In this document: piece by piece, positions 8,498-17,876 of the stretch
How positions within the stretch are numbered: the stretch's first letter is position 1
Layout: each line of letters opens with the position of its first letter
NCBI RefSeq assembly: GCF_004353915.1
Contig: NZ_SMRP01000001.1
Location: forward strand, 788,984 to 850,939
Reading direction: 5' to 3'
Origin: Paraburkholderia silviterrae
Lineage (GTDB): Bacteria > Pseudomonadota > Gammaproteobacteria > Burkholderiales > Burkholderiaceae
Length of the DNA stretch: 61,956 bases
Position numbers and translations under genes: made by a program
The notes under the pieces: model-generated
What the model was told of the DNA's origin: nothing
What the model saw: the letters and a program-made list of their open reading frames with translations, nothing else
Database searches by the model: none

Positions 8498-9949
8498 ATG
8501 AACCTGAAAGACGCATCGCTGCTGCAAAGCAAGGCCTATATCCACGGCGAATGGCAAGGGGCCGAAGACGGCGCCACGCTCGACGTGATCAACCCCGCCA
8601 CCGGCGCACTGATCGGCACCGTGCCGCGCATGGGCGCCGCCGAAACGCGCCGCGCGATTGCCGCCGCGAACGCCGCCTGGCCCGCCTGGCGCGCGAAGAC
8701 CGCGAAGGAGCGCAGCGTCATCCTGCGCAAGTGGCACGACCTGATGATGGCGAACGCCGACGACCTCGCGCTCATCCTCACCACCGAGCAAGGCAAGCCG
8801 CTCGCCGAGGCGAAGGGCGAAATCGGCTACGCCGCGTCGTTCCTCGAATGGTTCGCCGAAGAAGGCAAGCGCATTTACGGCGACACGATTCCGACCGTCG
8901 CCAATGACAAGCGCATCGTCGTGACGAAGGAACCCGTGGGCGTGTGCGCCGCCATCACGCCGTGGAACTTCCCCGCCGCGATGATCACGCGCAAGGTCGG
9001 TCCCGCGCTCGCGGCAGGCTGCCCGATCGTGCTCAAGCCCGCCGAAGCCACGCCGCTTTCGGCACTCGCGCTGGCCGTGCTGGCCGAGCGCGCGGGCGTG
9101 CCGGCCGGCATCTTCAGCGTCGTCACCGGCGACCCGAAGGCCATCGGCGGCGAGCTCACGAGCAACCCCACGGTGCGCAAGCTCTCGTTCACGGGCTCGA
9201 CGCCGGTGGGCCGCCTGCTGATGGGCCAGTGCGCAGCGACGGTCAAGAAGGTCTCGCTCGAACTGGGCGGCAACGCGCCGTTCATCGTCTTCGAAGACGC
9301 CGATATCGACGCTGCCGTGGCAGGCGCCATCGCCTCGAAGTACCGCAACAGCGGCCAGACCTGCGTGTGCACGAACCGCTTCTACGTGCACGACGCCGTC
9401 TACGATACGTTCGCCGCCAAGCTGCGCGAAGCCGTGGAAAAGCTCAAGGTTGGCCTGGGCACGGAAGCTGGCGTCACGCAAGGCCCGCTCATCAACGAAG
9501 CGGCCGTGCTGAAGGTGGAGTCGCACATCGAAGACGCGCTCGCGAAGGGCGCCCAGGTGCTCACGGGCGGCAAGCGCCACGCGCTCGGCCATGGCTTCTT
9601 CGAGCCCACCGTGCTCACCAACGTCACGCCCGCGATGAAGGTCGCGCGCGACGAAACCTTCGGTCCGCTCGCTCCGCTGTTCCGTTTCTCGTCGGACGAG
9701 GAAGTGATCAGGATGGCGAACGATACCGAATTCGGTCTCGCCGCGTACTTCTACAGCCGCGACATCGGCCGCGTGTGGCGCGTGGCGGAAGCGCTCGAGT
9801 ACGGCATGGTGGGCATCAACACCGGCCTGATCTCGAACGAAGTGGCGCCATTCGGCGGCGTGAAGCAGTCGGGCCTCGGCCGCGAAGGCTCGCACTATGG
9901 CGTGGACGACTACGTCGTCGTCAAGTACATGTGCATGGCAGGCATGTAA
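8498..9949 (+). CDS. gabD: Succinate-semialdehyde dehydrogenase, NADP-dependent
   Basis: A 483-residue aldehyde dehydrogenase, the usual GabD length, that oxidises succinate semialdehyde to succinate and completes GABA entry into the TCA cycle. Cofactor-binding ITPWNFPAAMITRK, catalytic glutamate in ELGGNAPFIVF and catalytic cysteine in NSGQTCVCTNRFY are all present. The start at 8498 gives MNLKDASLLQSKAYI, a typical GabD N-terminus. The 150-bp gap from gabT has no obvious terminator, so co-transcription is likely. Confidence 0.95.
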   Translation: MNLKDASLLQSKAYIHGEWQGAEDGATLDVINPATGALIGTVPRMGAAETRRAIAAANAAWPAWRAKTAKERSVILRKWHDLMMANADDLALILTTEQGKPLAEAKGEIGYAASFLEWFAEEGKRIYGDTIPTVANDKRIVVTKEPVGVCAAITPWNFPAAMITRKVGPALAAGCPIVLKPAEATPLSALALAVLAERAGVPAGIFSVVTGDPKAIGGELTSNPTVRKLSFTGSTPVGRLLMGQCAATVKKVSLELGGNAPFIVFEDADIDAAVAGAIASKYRNSGQTCVCTNRFYVHDAVYDTFAAKLREAVEKLKVGLGTEAGVTQGPLINEAAVLKVESHIEDALAKGAQVLTGGKRHALGHGFFEPTVLTNVTPAMKVARDETFGPLAPLFRFSSDEEVIRMANDTEFGLAAYFYSRDIGRVWRVAEALEYGMVGINTGLISNEVAPFGGVKQSGLGREGSHYGVDDYVVVKYMCMAGM

Positions 9950-9973
9950 GCCGCACGGCGACACTCAAAAGAA

Positions 9974-10051
9974 AGCGGGCGCCGTAAAAGGCACCCGCTG
10001 AAAATCGAAACGCCGGCGCATCGCGATGCATTCGCGGTGCGCCGGCGTTTT
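9974..10051 (+). terminator. Double hairpin terminator after gabD
   Basis: Two hairpins follow gabD. The first pairs 9974-9983 with 9990-9999 (one mismatch). The second pairs 10010-10020 with 10038-10048, an 11-bp perfect stem followed by TTTCG. Together they probably end transcription from both gabTD and the converging gene at 10087. Confidence 0.7.
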
Positions 10052-10086
10052 CGCTGATGTGGCCGGACCGCTCGGTCCGCCAGCGC

Positions 10087-10704
10087 TTATTGCGCCTGGC
10101 CCACCGGCGTGACCTGCGTTGCGTAGGCGGAAACGAACACGGCGTGGATCGTGTCGCCAACCTTGAGCTTCTTCAGATCGACATCGGGCGTGGCTTCGAG
10201 CGTAACCGTTTGATAGGCGCCGCGCAGCGTGACTTCACGCTTCTTCGCATTGATATGCTGCACCGTGGCCTGCACCTCGACCTGACGCGCAGCGTCGTAA
10301 CCCGACGATGCCGGCAGATAGACGTTGGTATCGACGCGCTTGCGAATGCCCTTGTCCTTGCCCGTCACCTTTTCGGCGGTCACGAGCAGTGCGTTCTTGT
10401 AGAGCACGTCGACGGTATCGCCCACGTTGAGCTGGTCGAAATTGCCCACCTGCTGGCTGAGCGCGATATCCACGTCATTGCCACGCGGGCCGCGCAGCGT
10501 GACCACGCGCGACGCACGGTCGATGCCGACGATCTTGGCCTGCACGTGAACCGGCTCTGCATTGGCGACGATCGCTTGCGCCGCGCCCGCAAGCGCCGAT
10601 TGCGCCTCGGGTGCCGACGCCGGCTGCCCGGTTTGCGCCGATGCTGCTTGCGCGAACGCCATGCTAATGACCACCGCTGCTGCCAAAGATGTTGCCTTCA
10701 TCAT
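10087..10704 (-). CDS. Secreted hypothetical protein with two related domains
   Basis: The 205-residue product begins MMKATSLAAAVVISMAFAQA and has a clear signal peptide ending near AQAASAQ, so it is periplasmic or secreted. Two internal segments look alike: residues about 60-110 (ASRVVTLRGPRGNDVDIAL, then LNVGDTVDVLY) and about 145-200 (KKREVTLRGAYQTVTLEA, then LKVGDTIHAVF), suggesting a duplicated beta-barrel (OB-like) unit. I do not recognise the family. GGAG upstream supports the tandem ATGs at 10704/10701. Confidence 0.75.
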   Translation of the reverse strand: MMKATSLAAAVVISMAFAQAASAQTGQPASAPEAQSALAGAAQAIVANAEPVHVQAKIVGIDRASRVVTLRGPRGNDVDIALSQQVGNFDQLNVGDTVDVLYKNALLVTAEKVTGKDKGIRKRVDTNVYLPASSGYDAARQVEVQATVQHINAKKREVTLRGAYQTVTLEATPDVDLKKLKVGDTIHAVFVSAYATQVTPVGQAQ

Positions 10705-11044
10705 CTGTATTCTCCAAAAGTCGAGGTTTAATTTTCGCTGCAACGGCTTGCGCCGAAGTGGGACGATTCTACGCGTCCCTTTTAAAAATCGACTAGAGAA
10801 TGGCTGCGAGCCAGATCAGATTAAGCTGAACGCATAACAAAATGCGTTGTTTTATTGATCGGCGTCGAATCCGAAATAATTCAGGGTATTTTTTCTATTC
10901 ACGAAACGTTGATGCGATGCGTTTCAATATGAGGGCCATTGGTACGCAGGACGAAAAAAGCCGCGAATCTTTCGACTCGCGGCTTATTCACTGCGCATTG
11001 GCAGCGGCGGCGGCCAAAACGAACTTCCGGCCGCCTGAGCGGAA
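10705..11044. other. Intergenic stretch, AT-richer
   Basis: No gene is visible. The right half carries the leftward terminator of the thiolase gene (10954-10990); the left half should hold the promoter of the secreted-protein gene. The base composition is clearly less GC-rich than in the neighbouring genes. Confidence 0.6.
10954..10985 (-). terminator. Intrinsic terminator of the thiolase gene
   Basis: Read leftward, the 9-bp stem (10977-10985 with 10958-10966) is followed by a run of T (positions 10959 down to 10954), a standard rho-independent terminator for the leftward gene ending at 11045. Confidence 0.85.
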
Positions 11045-12247
11045 TCAAACTCGCTCGATGGCGATAGCGATGCCCTGACCCACGCCGATACACATCGTGC
11101 ACAGCGCATAGCGGCCCTGCGTGCGATGCAGTTGGTACATCGCCGTCGTCACGAGACGCGCGCCGCTCATGCCCAGCGGATGACCCAGCGCGATTGCGCC
11201 GCCGTTCGGGTTGACGCGGGGATCGTCGTCGGCCACGCCGAGCATGCGCAGCACGGCCAGGCCCTGCGAGGCGAACGCTTCGTTCAGTTCGATTACGTCG
11301 AACTGGTCGATGGTCATGTTCAAGCGCGCGAGCAGCTTCTGTGTGGCGGGCGCCGGCCCGATACCCATCACGCGCGGCGCAACGCCCGCGGTCGCAATAC
11401 CGATCACACGCGCGCGCGGCGTGAGGCCGAAGCGCTTCACGTTTTCCTCGTTGGCGAGCAGCAGCGCGCACGCACCGTCATTCACGCCCGACGCATTGCC
11501 CGCGGTAACCGAGCCATCCGGGCTCACGACGCCCTTGAGCTTCGCCAGCGTCTCGAGGGTCGTCTCGCGCGGATGCTCGTCGCGCGACACCACGAGCGGA
11601 TCGCCCTTCTTCTGCGCGATCGTCACCGCGACAATCTCCTGCGCGAGCGTGCCGTCAGCCAGGGCGCGCGCGGCCTTCTGCTGGCTGCGCAGCGCGAAAG
11701 CGTCCTGATCGGCGCGGCTCACGCCGTAATCGACGGCGACGTTCTCGGCGGTCTCCGGCATCGAGTCCACGCCGTACTGCTGCTTCATCAGCTTGTTGAC
11801 GAAGCGCCAGCCGATGGTCGTGTCGTAGATCGCGGCATCGCGCGCGAAGGCGCTGGCAGACTTGCCCATCACGAAAGGCGCGCGGCTCATGCTCTCCACG
11901 CCGCCCGCGATCATCAGGCCCGCTTCACCCGACTTGAGCGCGCGCGCGGCAATGCCCACGGCGTCCATGCCCGAGCCGCACAGCCGGTTCACGGTCGAGC
12001 CCGGCACGGCCTGCGGCAGGCCCGCCAGCAGCGACGACATGCGCGCGACGTTACGGTTGTCTTCGCCCGCCTGGTTCGCGCAGCCGTAGATCACGTCGTC
12101 GATTGCGGCCCAGTCCACGTCCTTGTTGCGCTCCATGAGCGCCTTGAGCGGCACGGCCCCGAGGTCGTCGGCGCGAACCTGCGCAAGGGCGCCCGCGTAG
12201 CGGCCGATCGGTGTGCGAATCGCGTCGCAGATGAATGCTTCCGTCAT
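11045..12247 (-). CDS. pcaF: 3-oxoadipyl-CoA/acetyl-CoA thiolase, PcaF-like
   Basis: A 400-residue thiolase, most like PcaF/PaaJ, which cleaves 3-oxoadipyl-CoA to succinyl-CoA and acetyl-CoA. The nucleophile is in NRLCGSGMDAVG, the histidine in NGGAIALGHPLGMSGARL, and the second cysteine in CTMCIGVGQGIA. The opening TEAFICDAIRTPIGRY is characteristic of this subgroup. The ATG at 12247 has GGAG upstream. No pcaIJ or paa genes are adjacent, so assignment over a general acetyl-CoA acyltransferase rests on protein similarity and a PcaR-like regulator 5 kb away. Confidence 0.8.
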   Translation of the reverse strand: MTEAFICDAIRTPIGRYAGALAQVRADDLGAVPLKALMERNKDVDWAAIDDVIYGCANQAGEDNRNVARMSSLLAGLPQAVPGSTVNRLCGSGMDAVGIAARALKSGEAGLMIAGGVESMSRAPFVMGKSASAFARDAAIYDTTIGWRFVNKLMKQQYGVDSMPETAENVAVDYGVSRADQDAFALRSQQKAARALADGTLAQEIVAVTIAQKKGDPLVVSRDEHPRETTLETLAKLKGVVSPDGSVTAGNASGVNDGACALLLANEENVKRFGLTPRARVIGIATAGVAPRVMGIGPAPATQKLLARLNMTIDQFDVIELNEAFASQGLAVLRMLGVADDDPRVNPNGGAIALGHPLGMSGARLVTTAMYQLHRTQGRYALCTMCIGVGQGIAIAIERV

Positions 12248-12365
12248 GAGAGTCTCCAGTTCCAGTCGCACATGGTGCGATCCGATGCAAGGCTGATTGA
12301 GATTGACGGACTGCGCGGGCGATAAAAAGTGGCGGGACTCGAGCGCGCATGTCCAGATGCGTTTT

Positions 12366-12399
12366 GTTCGCTACGCGAACTCATGATCGTTTAACGAAC
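12366..12399. promoter_or_regulatory. Candidate IclR-type (PcaR-like) operator
   Basis: GTTCGC (12366-12371) and GCGAAC (12375-12380) form a perfect inverted repeat, followed by GTTTAACGAAC (12389-12399), about 120-150 bp before the thiolase start. IclR-family regulators of aromatic catabolism bind GTTCG-containing sites, so this fits control by the PcaR-like protein encoded at 17028. No other gene occupies 12248-12580. Confidence 0.4.
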
Positions 12400-12490
12400 A
12401 ATTGGCGCCCATGATAGGCGTCGCTGCGCGCGAGTGTCAAGCTGGCGTCTCACCTGATCGGCGGGGCGTATTCCGTCAGATGAAATGAAA

Positions 12491-12523
12491 ACGGCCGCAC
12501 AGAACACCTGTCTGTGCGGCCGT
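12491..12523 (-). terminator. Terminator of the cyo operon
   Basis: A 13-bp perfect stem pairs 12491-12503 with 12511-12523. Read leftward it runs into TTTTCATTTC, a good rho-independent terminator about 60 bp after the cyoD stop. Confidence 0.85.
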
Positions 12524-12582
12524 CGGCCTGTGCGGACCGGCGCCCTGGCGGTTCTCGCCAAGGCACCGGACAGAGCCGGTGA

Positions 12583-12903
12583 TTATCGCGACATCATGTT
12601 CATGCCGACGTTGTGCATGACCCAGATCGTGCCGAAGATCAGGAACGCAGCCGCCAGCACAGTATAGGCGAGCGAGAGCACATTCCAGCCCTGCCCCGAC
12701 GACGTGTTCAGATGCAGGAAGAACACGAGGTGCACGATCACCTGCACGAACGCAAGTACGGCGAGCACGACCATGATGATGTTTGGCGCCAGCGTACCGT
12801 GCATGACGATGCCGAACGCAGCGGCAGTCAACAGCACCGCGAGGATGAAGCCCGCCACATAGCTGCCGAGGCTGCCATGGGCTTCGCTATGAGAATGCGC
12901 CAT
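12583..12903 (-). CDS. cyoD: Cytochrome bo3 ubiquinol oxidase subunit IV
   Basis: A 106-residue membrane protein with three hydrophobic helices (GSYVAGFILAVLLTAAAFGI, IIMVVLAVLAFVQVIVHLVF, SLAYTVLAAAFLIFGTIWVM) and the subunit IV element HLVFFLHLN. It helps assemble the copper-heme site of the oxidase. It is the last gene of cyoABCD and directly abuts cyoC. No cyoE (heme O synthase) follows, so heme O must come from a ctaB/cyoE gene elsewhere. Confidence 0.92.
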   Translation of the reverse strand: MAHSHSEAHGSLGSYVAGFILAVLLTAAAFGIVMHGTLAPNIIMVVLAVLAFVQVIVHLVFFLHLNTSSGQGWNVLSLAYTVLAAAFLIFGTIWVMHNVGMNMMSR

Positions 12904-13515
12904 TTAGATCACGCTCCCGAGATAGACAAAGGTAAACACGCAGATCCACACCACGTCGAGGAAGTGCCAGAAGAGGCTGAGGCACGTGAGACGGCGCACT
13001 TCCCTGTCGTCCATTTGCGGACGGCGGATCACCTGCAACATCAGCACGGCCATCCAGACGAGGCCAAAGAAGACGTGCAGACCGTGCGTGCTGACCAGCA
13101 CGAAGAACGACGAGAGGAACGCGCTGCGCTGCGGACCCGCGCCTTCGGCGATCAGGTGCGAGAACTCGCGCAACTCCAGCACGAGGAAGCACACGCCCAG
13201 AACAAAGGTCACACCGAGCCAGCCCAGAACCGCGCCGGTCTTGCGCTGATGCGCGCCGAGCATGGCGAAACCGTAAGTGATGCTGGAAAACAGCAGCACG
13301 GCGGTTTCAACCGCAACGTCGCTGATATTGAACAGGTCCTTGCCCGTGGGGCCGCCCGCGAACTGATGCCCGAGCACGCCAAACGTGGCGAACAGCGCCG
13401 CGAACAGCATGCAGTCGGTCATCAGGTACACCCAGAAGCCGAAGACGGACTGCGACGGCGGATGATCGTGATGATCGAAATCGGCAAGCGTTGCCGTATT
13501 GGTTTTCTGTAACAT
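12904..13515 (-). CDS. cyoC: Cytochrome bo3 ubiquinol oxidase subunit III
   Basis: A 203-residue subunit III with five membrane helices. Recognisable parts are FGFWVYLMTDCMLFAALFA, ETAVLLFSSITYGFAML, STHGLHVFFGLVWMAVL and LFWHFLDVVWICVFTFVYL. It stabilises the core oxidase in the inner membrane. The gene lies three bases after the cyoB stop and its own stop abuts the cyoD start, as in other cyo operons. Confidence 0.94.
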   Translation of the reverse strand: MLQKTNTATLADFDHHDHPPSQSVFGFWVYLMTDCMLFAALFATFGVLGHQFAGGPTGKDLFNISDVAVETAVLLFSSITYGFAMLGAHQRKTGAVLGWLGVTFVLGVCFLVLELREFSHLIAEGAGPQRSAFLSSFFVLVSTHGLHVFFGLVWMAVLMLQVIRRPQMDDREVRRLTCLSLFWHFLDVVWICVFTFVYLGSVI

Positions 13516-13518
13516 CGC

Positions 13519-15522
13519 TTAAGCCTCCACAGCTTCCATCTTGCGCTCGGCAGCGACCGCCGCGCGATGGCGCTTCTCTTCGATCTCGCGAACCTTCGCG
13601 GCCGGAATGTAGTACCCGTCGTCGTCGCCGAAGCTGCGTGCGGCGATGGTGACGACAATGGCGATAAACGCGAGCACGCCAAGCCACGTGATGTGCCAGA
13701 CGCCCGCAAAGCCCAGCACCAGACTGAATATGCCGACGAAGAAGCCCGCCGACGTATTCGACGGCATGTGGATGTCGCTGTACTTCGCGGCGAGACCCAT
13801 GCCACGGCCCGTTTCCTTCATGTGGGCGAAGGCATCGATGTCCTGCACCTGCGGAATGAGCGCAAAGTTATAGACCGCCGGCGGCGACGAGGTCGCCCAT
13901 TCGAGCGTGCGGCCATCCCACGGGTCGCCCGTGACGTCCTGGCACTCCGGCTTGTTGCGGTTCACGAAAGCCATCACCCACAGGAGCACCTGGAACACCA
14001 CGCCCAGCGCGATGATCGCCACGCCAATGGCGGCCACGACGAAATACGGATGCCAGGCGGGGTTGTCGTAGTGGTTCAGACGACGCGTTGCGCCCATGAA
14101 GCCGAGCACGTAGATCGGCACGAACGCCACGTAGAAGCCCACGAACCAGCACCAGAACGACGCCTTGCCGAGTTTTTCGCTGGGCTTGAGGCCGAACACC
14201 TTCGGGAACCAGTAATGCAGGGCCGCGAGGTACCCGAACACCACGCCGCCGATAATGGCGTTATGGAAGTGCGCGACGAGGAAGAGCGAGTTGTGCAGCA
14301 CGAAGTCCGCGCCCGGAATGGCCATCATCACGCCGGTCATGCCGCCGATCGAGAACGTGACCATGAAGCCGATCGTCCAGAGCACCGGCGCCGTGAAATG
14401 AACGCGCCCGCGGTACATCGTGAACAGCCAGTTGAAGATCTTCACGCCTGTAGGGATCGCGATGATCATGGTGGCGATGCCGAAGAACGCGTTGACGTCG
14501 GCGCCCGAGCCCATCGTGAAGAAGTGGTGCGCCCACACGAGGAACGCGAGGATCATGATCGCGCACGATGCATAGACCATCGTCTTGTAGCCGAACAGCG
14601 GCTTCTTGCAGAACGTGGCCATGATTTCCGAATAGATGCCGAACGCAGGCAGCACGAGGATGTACACCTCGGGGTGGCCCCACGCCCAGATCAGGTTCAG
14701 ATACAGCATCATGTTGCCGCCGCCGTCGTTCGTGAAGAAGTGCATCCCGAGGTAGCGGTCGAAGCCTAGCAGCGCAACGGCGATCGTGAGGATCGGGAAC
14801 GTGGCCATGATGAGCACGTTCGAGCACAGCGCCGTCCACGTGAACACCGGCATCTTCATGAGGCTCATGCCCGGCGCGCGCATCTTGATGATGGTCACGA
14901 AGAAGTTGATGCCGGTAATGAGCGTGCCCACGCCTGAAAGCTGAACGGCCCAGATGTAGTAGTCGACCCCGACGCCTGGACTGTACGCGAGCTCAGAGAG
15001 CGGCGGATAGGCAAGCCAGCCCACCTGCGCGAACTCGCCGATGAAAAGCGACAGGTTGATGAGGATTGCACTGATGGCCGTCATCCAGAACGAGAGCGAG
15101 TTCAGGAACGGGAACGCCACGTCGCGCGCGCCGATCTGCAGCGGCACCACGAGGTTGAACAGGCCGACCATGAGCGCCATCGCCATGAAGAAGATCATGA
15201 TCACGCCGTGCGCCGTGAAGATCTGGTCGTAGTGGTGCGGTGGCAGGTAGCCCGGCCCGTCGAACGCGATGGCCTGCTGGACGCGCATCATGACGGCGTC
15301 GGCAAAGCCGCGCACGAGCATGAGCACGGCCACGATCATGTACATGACGCCAATGCGCTTGTGGTCCACGCTCGTGAGCCACTCGCTCCAGATGTACTTC
15401 CACTTGCCGGTCGCGACCACGAGACCGAGCACGCCGATGACGATCAGCGCCATGAACGCCGTGGCGCCCATGATGATCGGCTGATCGAACGGGATTGCCT
15501 CTAATGTAAGTTTGCCGAACAT
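13519..15522 (-). CDS. cyoB: Cytochrome bo3 ubiquinol oxidase subunit I
   Basis: A 667-residue catalytic subunit that oxidises ubiquinol, reduces O2 and pumps protons. Copper and heme ligands are visible in [17 protein letters not shown] (Cu-B His and cross-linked Tyr) and [10 protein letters not shown]; the low-spin heme His lies in [15 protein letters not shown], and the later heme ligands in [13 protein letters not shown]. The K-channel/D-channel layout is that of heme-copper oxidases type A. I start at 15522 ([15 protein letters not shown]), five bases after cyoA. Confidence 0.96.
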   Translation of the reverse strand: MFGKLTLEAIPFDQPIIMGATAFMALIVIGVLGLVVATGKWKYIWSEWLTSVDHKRIGVMYMIVAVLMLVRGFADAVMMRVQQAIAFDGPGYLPPHHYDQIFTAHGVIMIFFMAMALMVGLFNLVVPLQIGARDVAFPFLNSLSFWMTAISAILINLSLFIGEFAQVGWLAYPPLSELAYSPGVGVDYYIWAVQLSGVGTLITGINFFVTIIKMRAPGMSLMKMPVFTWTALCSNVLIMATFPILTIAVALLGFDRYLGMHFFTNDGGGNMMLYLNLIWAWGHPEVYILVLPAFGIYSEIMATFCKKPLFGYKTMVYASCAIMILAFLVWAHHFFTMGSGADVNAFFGIATMIIAIPTGVKIFNWLFTMYRGRVHFTAPVLWTIGFMVTFSIGGMTGVMMAIPGADFVLHNSLFLVAHFHNAIIGGVVFGYLAALHYWFPKVFGLKPSEKLGKASFWCWFVGFYVAFVPIYVLGFMGATRRLNHYDNPAWHPYFVVAAIGVAIIALGVVFQVLLWVMAFVNRNKPECQDVTGDPWDGRTLEWATSSPPAVYNFALIPQVQDIDAFAHMKETGRGMGLAAKYSDIHMPSNTSAGFFVGIFSLVLGFAGVWHITWLGVLAFIAIVVTIAARSFGDDDGYYIPAAKVREIEEKRHRAAVAAERKMEAVEA

Positions 15523-15527
15523 GCTGC

Positions 15528-16421
15528 TTACCCCTTGGTCACGCACGACGGGTCGGTGAACTCCGTGACGTGGCCGTTGTTGTACTTCGCAATGATGTTG
15601 TTGAAGAGCTTCGAGTCGACCGTCGAGAAGTACTCAACCGGCGCCTTCTCGCTCGGCTCCGAGACCTTCGCGTACTGGTCCATCGAAAGCGACGCCTGCG
15701 ACGCCTTCACTTTCTGGACCCACGCGTCGAAATCCTGCTGGCTCGTCGCGAGCGTGCGGAACTTCATGTCCGAGAAGCCCTTGCCGCTGTAGTTGGCCGA
15801 GATGCCCGCGTAGTCGCCCGCTTCGTCGGCGATCAGGTGCAGCCGCGTCTGCATGCCCGCCATCGCGTAGACCTGGGTGCCCAGCTGCGGGATGAAGAAC
15901 GAGTTCATCACCGAATCCGACGTGATGCGGAAATTGATCGGCGTGCCCACCGGCACGGCAAGCTGGTTCACCGTGGCGATGCCGAGGTCCGGGTAGATGA
16001 AGAGCCACTTCCAGTCGAGCGCGACGACTTCGACGTTGATGGGCTTCGCGTTCGATTCGAGCGGCTTATAGGGATCGAGCTCGTGAGAGGTCTTCCAGGT
16101 AAGGATGGCGAGGAAGAGGATGATGACGGCCGGAATGCTCCAGATCACCACTTCGATGGCGGTGGAATGCGCCCATTTGGGCGCATAGGTGGCGTTGCGG
16201 TTGGACGCGCGGTAGCGCCAGGCGAAAAAGAGCGTGAGCAGGATCACCGGTATCACCACCAGCAGCATGGCCCACGTGGCCGTGGCGATGAGGTGCTTTT
16301 CGGCCACGCCGATGCTGCCCTTGGGATCGAGCACGGTTAGCTCGCCGCTGCATCCCGCGAGGGAGGCGAGCAGCCCGCTGCCGAGGGGGATTAACCACCT
16401 TTTGAAGGCTTTTCTCTTCAT
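15528..16421 (-). CDS. cyoA: Cytochrome bo3 ubiquinol oxidase subunit II
   Basis: A 297-residue lipoprotein subunit II. The signal peptide ends in the lipobox LASLAGC, then two membrane helices ([20 protein letters not shown] and [20 protein letters not shown]) and a periplasmic cupredoxin-like domain with [13 protein letters not shown]. The CuA cysteines of cytochrome c oxidases are absent, as expected for a quinol oxidase. It is the first gene of the operon; the promoter should lie in the AT-rich stretch to its right. Confidence 0.95.
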   Translation of the reverse strand: MKRKAFKRWLIPLGSGLLASLAGCSGELTVLDPKGSIGVAEKHLIATATWAMLLVVIPVILLTLFFAWRYRASNRNATYAPKWAHSTAIEVVIWSIPAVIILFLAILTWKTSHELDPYKPLESNAKPINVEVVALDWKWLFIYPDLGIATVNQLAVPVGTPINFRITSDSVMNSFFIPQLGTQVYAMAGMQTRLHLIADEAGDYAGISANYSGKGFSDMKFRTLATSQQDFDAWVQKVKASQASLSMDQYAKVSEPSEKAPVEYFSTVDSKLFNNIIAKYNNGHVTEFTDPSCVTKG

Positions 16422-17027
16422 GTTTGCCTGTTTTTCCGTTTAACCACCTGGACGCTTTCATGCATTCGCATCGCAAAAAAGCAACGCAAAATGCACCCCT
16501 ATCGTGTTTGGCGAAATTCTACGGAAAGGCCTTATCCAAAAATTTGATCTCGGACAGATTTTTGACCCTCAACATATCTCGATCGAGCAAGCGCGACAGA
16601 AAGACGCAAATTACCTTCAAATATCTTTCAGCGTCGTGAATGCCCCATGACGACGGGCTCACAGCGCGCGAAGAGCATGCTGGCGAGGGAAATAAAAAAG
16701 ACTCTGGGGCACCGAAGAAAGGAAAAGCAACAAGTCCTGCATTTAGTCTGACATTAATATTCGACTGGCTTCCCGGAAGATAATTTGATAATAAAATTTA
16801 ATCCAACATACCGCCTGAATATCTTCCATCGAATTACGTCAACCCCAATATTCGGCTTTGATATTGCTGAAAATCAAATATCAAAGCGATAAAGTCCGTT
16901 GTCGCCTCGATTTTCCGCCTCGACCGGCCCCGCTCGCCGCGCGCCGGTTGGCGAATCCATGCGCTTGCGCTATCGTCATGGGTTCCTTACGCGCCGCCTG
17001 AAGCCCTTGATCCGACGCCACGACGCC
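16422..17027. other. AT-rich cyo/iclR intergenic region
   Basis: About 600 bp without a gene, much richer in A and T between 16540 and 16890 than the flanks. It should hold the leftward cyo promoter and the rightward promoter of the IclR-type gene. Apart from an 11-bp inverted repeat at 16855-16887 I see no clear named site; no good FNR/ANR box is present. Confidence 0.6.
16855..16887. promoter_or_regulatory. 11-bp inverted repeat upstream of iclR-type gene
   Basis: GCTTTGATATT (16855-16865) and AATATCAAAGC (16877-16887) are exact inverse complements with an 11-base spacer, about 140 bp before the regulator start. The spacing places the halves on one face of the helix, as expected for a dimeric repressor. 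The binding protein is unknown; autoregulation by the IclR-type protein is possible. Confidence 0.4.
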
Positions 17028-17852
17028 ATGAACCCCGCCAGCCGTGCTTCGCCCGACCCTTCCGACGAGCAGCCGGAGATCCCCGAAAAGCCGGGTGACT
17101 CCTACGTGCAGTCGTTCGCACGCGGGCTTTCCGTGATCCGCGCGTTCAACGCCGAGCACCCCGAGCAGACGCTCACCGACGTCGCCGCCGCCACCGGCCT
17201 GACGCGCGCCGGCGCGCGCCGCATCCTGCTCACGCTGCAGACGCTCGGCTACGTGGAGGCCGAAGGGCGCCTGTTCCGGCTCACGCCCAAGATCCTCGAC
17301 CTCGGCTTCGCGTATCTCACGTCGATGCCGTTCTGGAATCTGGCCGAGCCCGTCATGGAAGAGCTCTCGGCAGAGGTGCACGAAAGCTGCTCGGCCGCCG
17401 TGCTCGACCGCACCGAGATCGTCTACGTGCTGCGCGTGCCCACGCACAAGATCATGACGATCAACCTCTCGATCGGCAGCCGTCTGCCCGCCTATTGCAC
17501 CTCGATGGGGCGCGTGCTGCTCGCGACGCTCGACGACGCCACGCTCGACGCCACGCTCGGCGCCGCGCCGCTCTACGCACACACGCCGCGCACCGTCACC
17601 GACAAGGACGAGCTCAAGAAGATCATCGCGCAGGTGCGCCAGCAAGGCTGGGCCATCGTCGACCAGGAGCTCGAAGGCGGCCTCATCTCGATCTCCGCAC
17701 CCATCCGCAACCGCCAGGGCCGCGTGATCGCCGCCATGAACATCAGCGGCAACGCCCAGCGCACCTCGGCCAGGCAGATGGTCAAGGCGTTCCTCGATCC
17801 GCTTCTGCAAGCCGCCCAGCGCGTCTCGCAGATGGTGGCGCTGCGCACCTGA
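17028..17852 (+). CDS. IclR-family regulator, PcaR/PobR type
   Basis: A 274-residue regulator. The winged-helix domain (residues about 25-85) contains QSFARGLSVIRAFNAEHPEQ, LTDVAAATGLTRAGARRILL and LTPKILDLGFAYL, which is the PcaR/PcaU/PobR subgroup pattern. The C-terminal IclR effector domain holds VYVLRVPTHKIMTINLSIG, LPAYCTSMGRVLLA and QELEGGLISISAPI. These regulators sense aromatic acids or beta-ketoadipate. The PcaF-type thiolase across the cyo operon is the obvious candidate target. I start at 17028; upstream codons are Arg-rich and not family-like. Confidence 0.85.
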   Translation: MNPASRASPDPSDEQPEIPEKPGDSYVQSFARGLSVIRAFNAEHPEQTLTDVAAATGLTRAGARRILLTLQTLGYVEAEGRLFRLTPKILDLGFAYLTSMPFWNLAEPVMEELSAEVHESCSAAVLDRTEIVYVLRVPTHKIMTINLSIGSRLPAYCTSMGRVLLATLDDATLDATLGAAPLYAHTPRTVTDKDELKKIIAQVRQQGWAIVDQELEGGLISISAPIRNRQGRVIAAMNISGNAQRTSARQMVKAFLDPLLQAAQRVSQMVALRT

Positions 17853-17876
17853 TACCGCCAGGCGCCCGCTCCTGCC

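Noticed and set aside
8366..9964. Open frame of 532 codons on the - strand
   Set aside because: It is the antisense of gabD, which has complete catalytic motifs.
16540..16890. FNR/ANR box for oxygen control of cyo
   Set aside because: TTGAT and ATCAA halves occur but never at the required 4-base spacing.
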